From: Cohaesibacter sp. ES.047
GTDB lineage: Bacteria; Pseudomonadota; Alphaproteobacteria; Rhizobiales; Cohaesibacteraceae
Length of the DNA: 64,000 nucleotides
Assembly (NCBI RefSeq): GCF_900215505.1
Contig: NZ_LT907844.1
Span: forward strand, 4,170,001 to 4,234,000
Direction of reading: 5' to 3'
The notes beneath the pieces are model-generated. The model worked only from the letters and a program-made list of their open reading frames with translations. It made no database searches and was not told the DNA's origin. This document shows, one piece after another, positions 63,832-64,000 of the stretch (positions within the stretch are counted from its first letter, which is position 1; each line of letters begins with the position of its first letter). Made by a program: the position numbers and the translations under genes.

Positions 63832-64000
63832 ATGACGTCGGCGAACATAAAGCCAAGCCCCGCGGGACAATGCCCGGCAGAAAATGCCAATAAAGAAGAG
63901 ACCCAGCCTCTTGATCACAGCGCACTATCGCAAAACGAGTTTACAATTCTTGCCGAGACGTTCCGGCTGCTTGGCGACTCGTCGCGATTGAGAATTCTGC
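63832..64000 (+). CDS. ArsR/SmtB-family metalloregulator (3' truncated by window)
   Basis: The frame opens at ATG 63832 and is cut by the window end after 56 codons. After a hydrophilic N-terminus it reads LAETFRLLGDSSRLRIL, the canonical opening of the ArsR-family winged helix. Directly after a CDF transporter, it is most likely a zinc-responsive CzrA/SmtB-type repressor acting at the promoter near 62780. The metal-site residues lie outside the window. Confidence 0.8.
   Translation, partial: MTSANIKPSPAGQCPAENANKEETQPLDHSALSQNEFTILAETFRLLGDSSRLRIL

Noticed and set aside
62529-63890. A 453-codon minus-strand frame opposite the cation diffusion facilitator
   Set aside because: The plus-strand CDF motifs and promoter are clear; the antisense product is His/Gln/Arg-rich with no domain.

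Overview
The window reads as a chromosomal segment of an alphaproteobacterium, most likely a Hyphomicrobiales- or Rhodobacterales-type marine heterotroph. The basis is gene content: the aerobic CobN/CobH/CobL cobalamin route, a CbiG-CobJ fusion, an ugp importer and many ATG-A overlapped operons at moderately high GC. No rRNA or housekeeping marker fixes the species. Coding density is high except for an insertion-sequence pile-up at 19.9-26.8 kb and sparse stretches near 32.4, 33.8, 40.1-41.2 and 62.5 kb.

Layout. (1) 1-18.97 kb is a cobalamin (B12) locus: cobN (5' truncated) and cobO; a cobalamin riboswitch; an ECF cobalt importer with two accessory periplasmic or membrane proteins (DUF4198 protein, cbiM, an L-like protein, cbiQ, cbiO); then cbiX with a His-rich tail, cobH, cobL, cobI, a cbiG-cobJ fusion and cobM on the plus strand; cobA-cobB on the minus strand; and cbiD-cobK on the plus strand. 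The set mixes 'aerobic' (Cob) and 'anaerobic' (Cbi) enzymes. (2) A cold-shock gene and a tRNA-Glu are followed by a decayed serine recombinase that reads antisense into the tRNA. Next come stacked insertion sequences: an IS21-like element, an IS3-like remnant split by an IS5-like element that itself holds an IS110/IS1111-like element, and a second IS3-like copy. (3) A LysR regulator diverges from a complete ugpBAEC-type glycerol-3-phosphate (or related) importer. (4) A carbohydrate module contains a DenD-like dehydrogenase, a GntR regulator, and a minus-strand ABC sugar importer operon ending in an SMP-30/gluconolactonase. Two matching TGGTATACCA-type sites link the GntR gene and the importer.

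(5) 41.2-53.2 kb is the most unusual part. A LysR gene sits between a minus-strand amidohydrolase and acyl-CoA synthetase pair and a tightly packed plus-strand operon. The operon encodes a PotFGHI-type ABC importer, a nucleoside phosphorylase, a PfkB kinase, an ADP-ribosylglycohydrolase-fold enzyme and a creatininase-family amidohydrolase. I infer an uncharacterised route for importing and dismantling a nucleoside-like or N-riboside compound. (6) 53.3-64 kb holds a membrane PAS histidine kinase with an overlapping single-domain response regulator, a LysR/aldo-keto reductase pair, a Ca2+/H+-type antiporter, an MscS-like channel, an alpha/beta-hydrolase lipoprotein, and a zinc-type cation diffusion facilitator followed by the start of an ArsR-family regulator cut by the window end.

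All calls are from reading the sequence; no database search was run.
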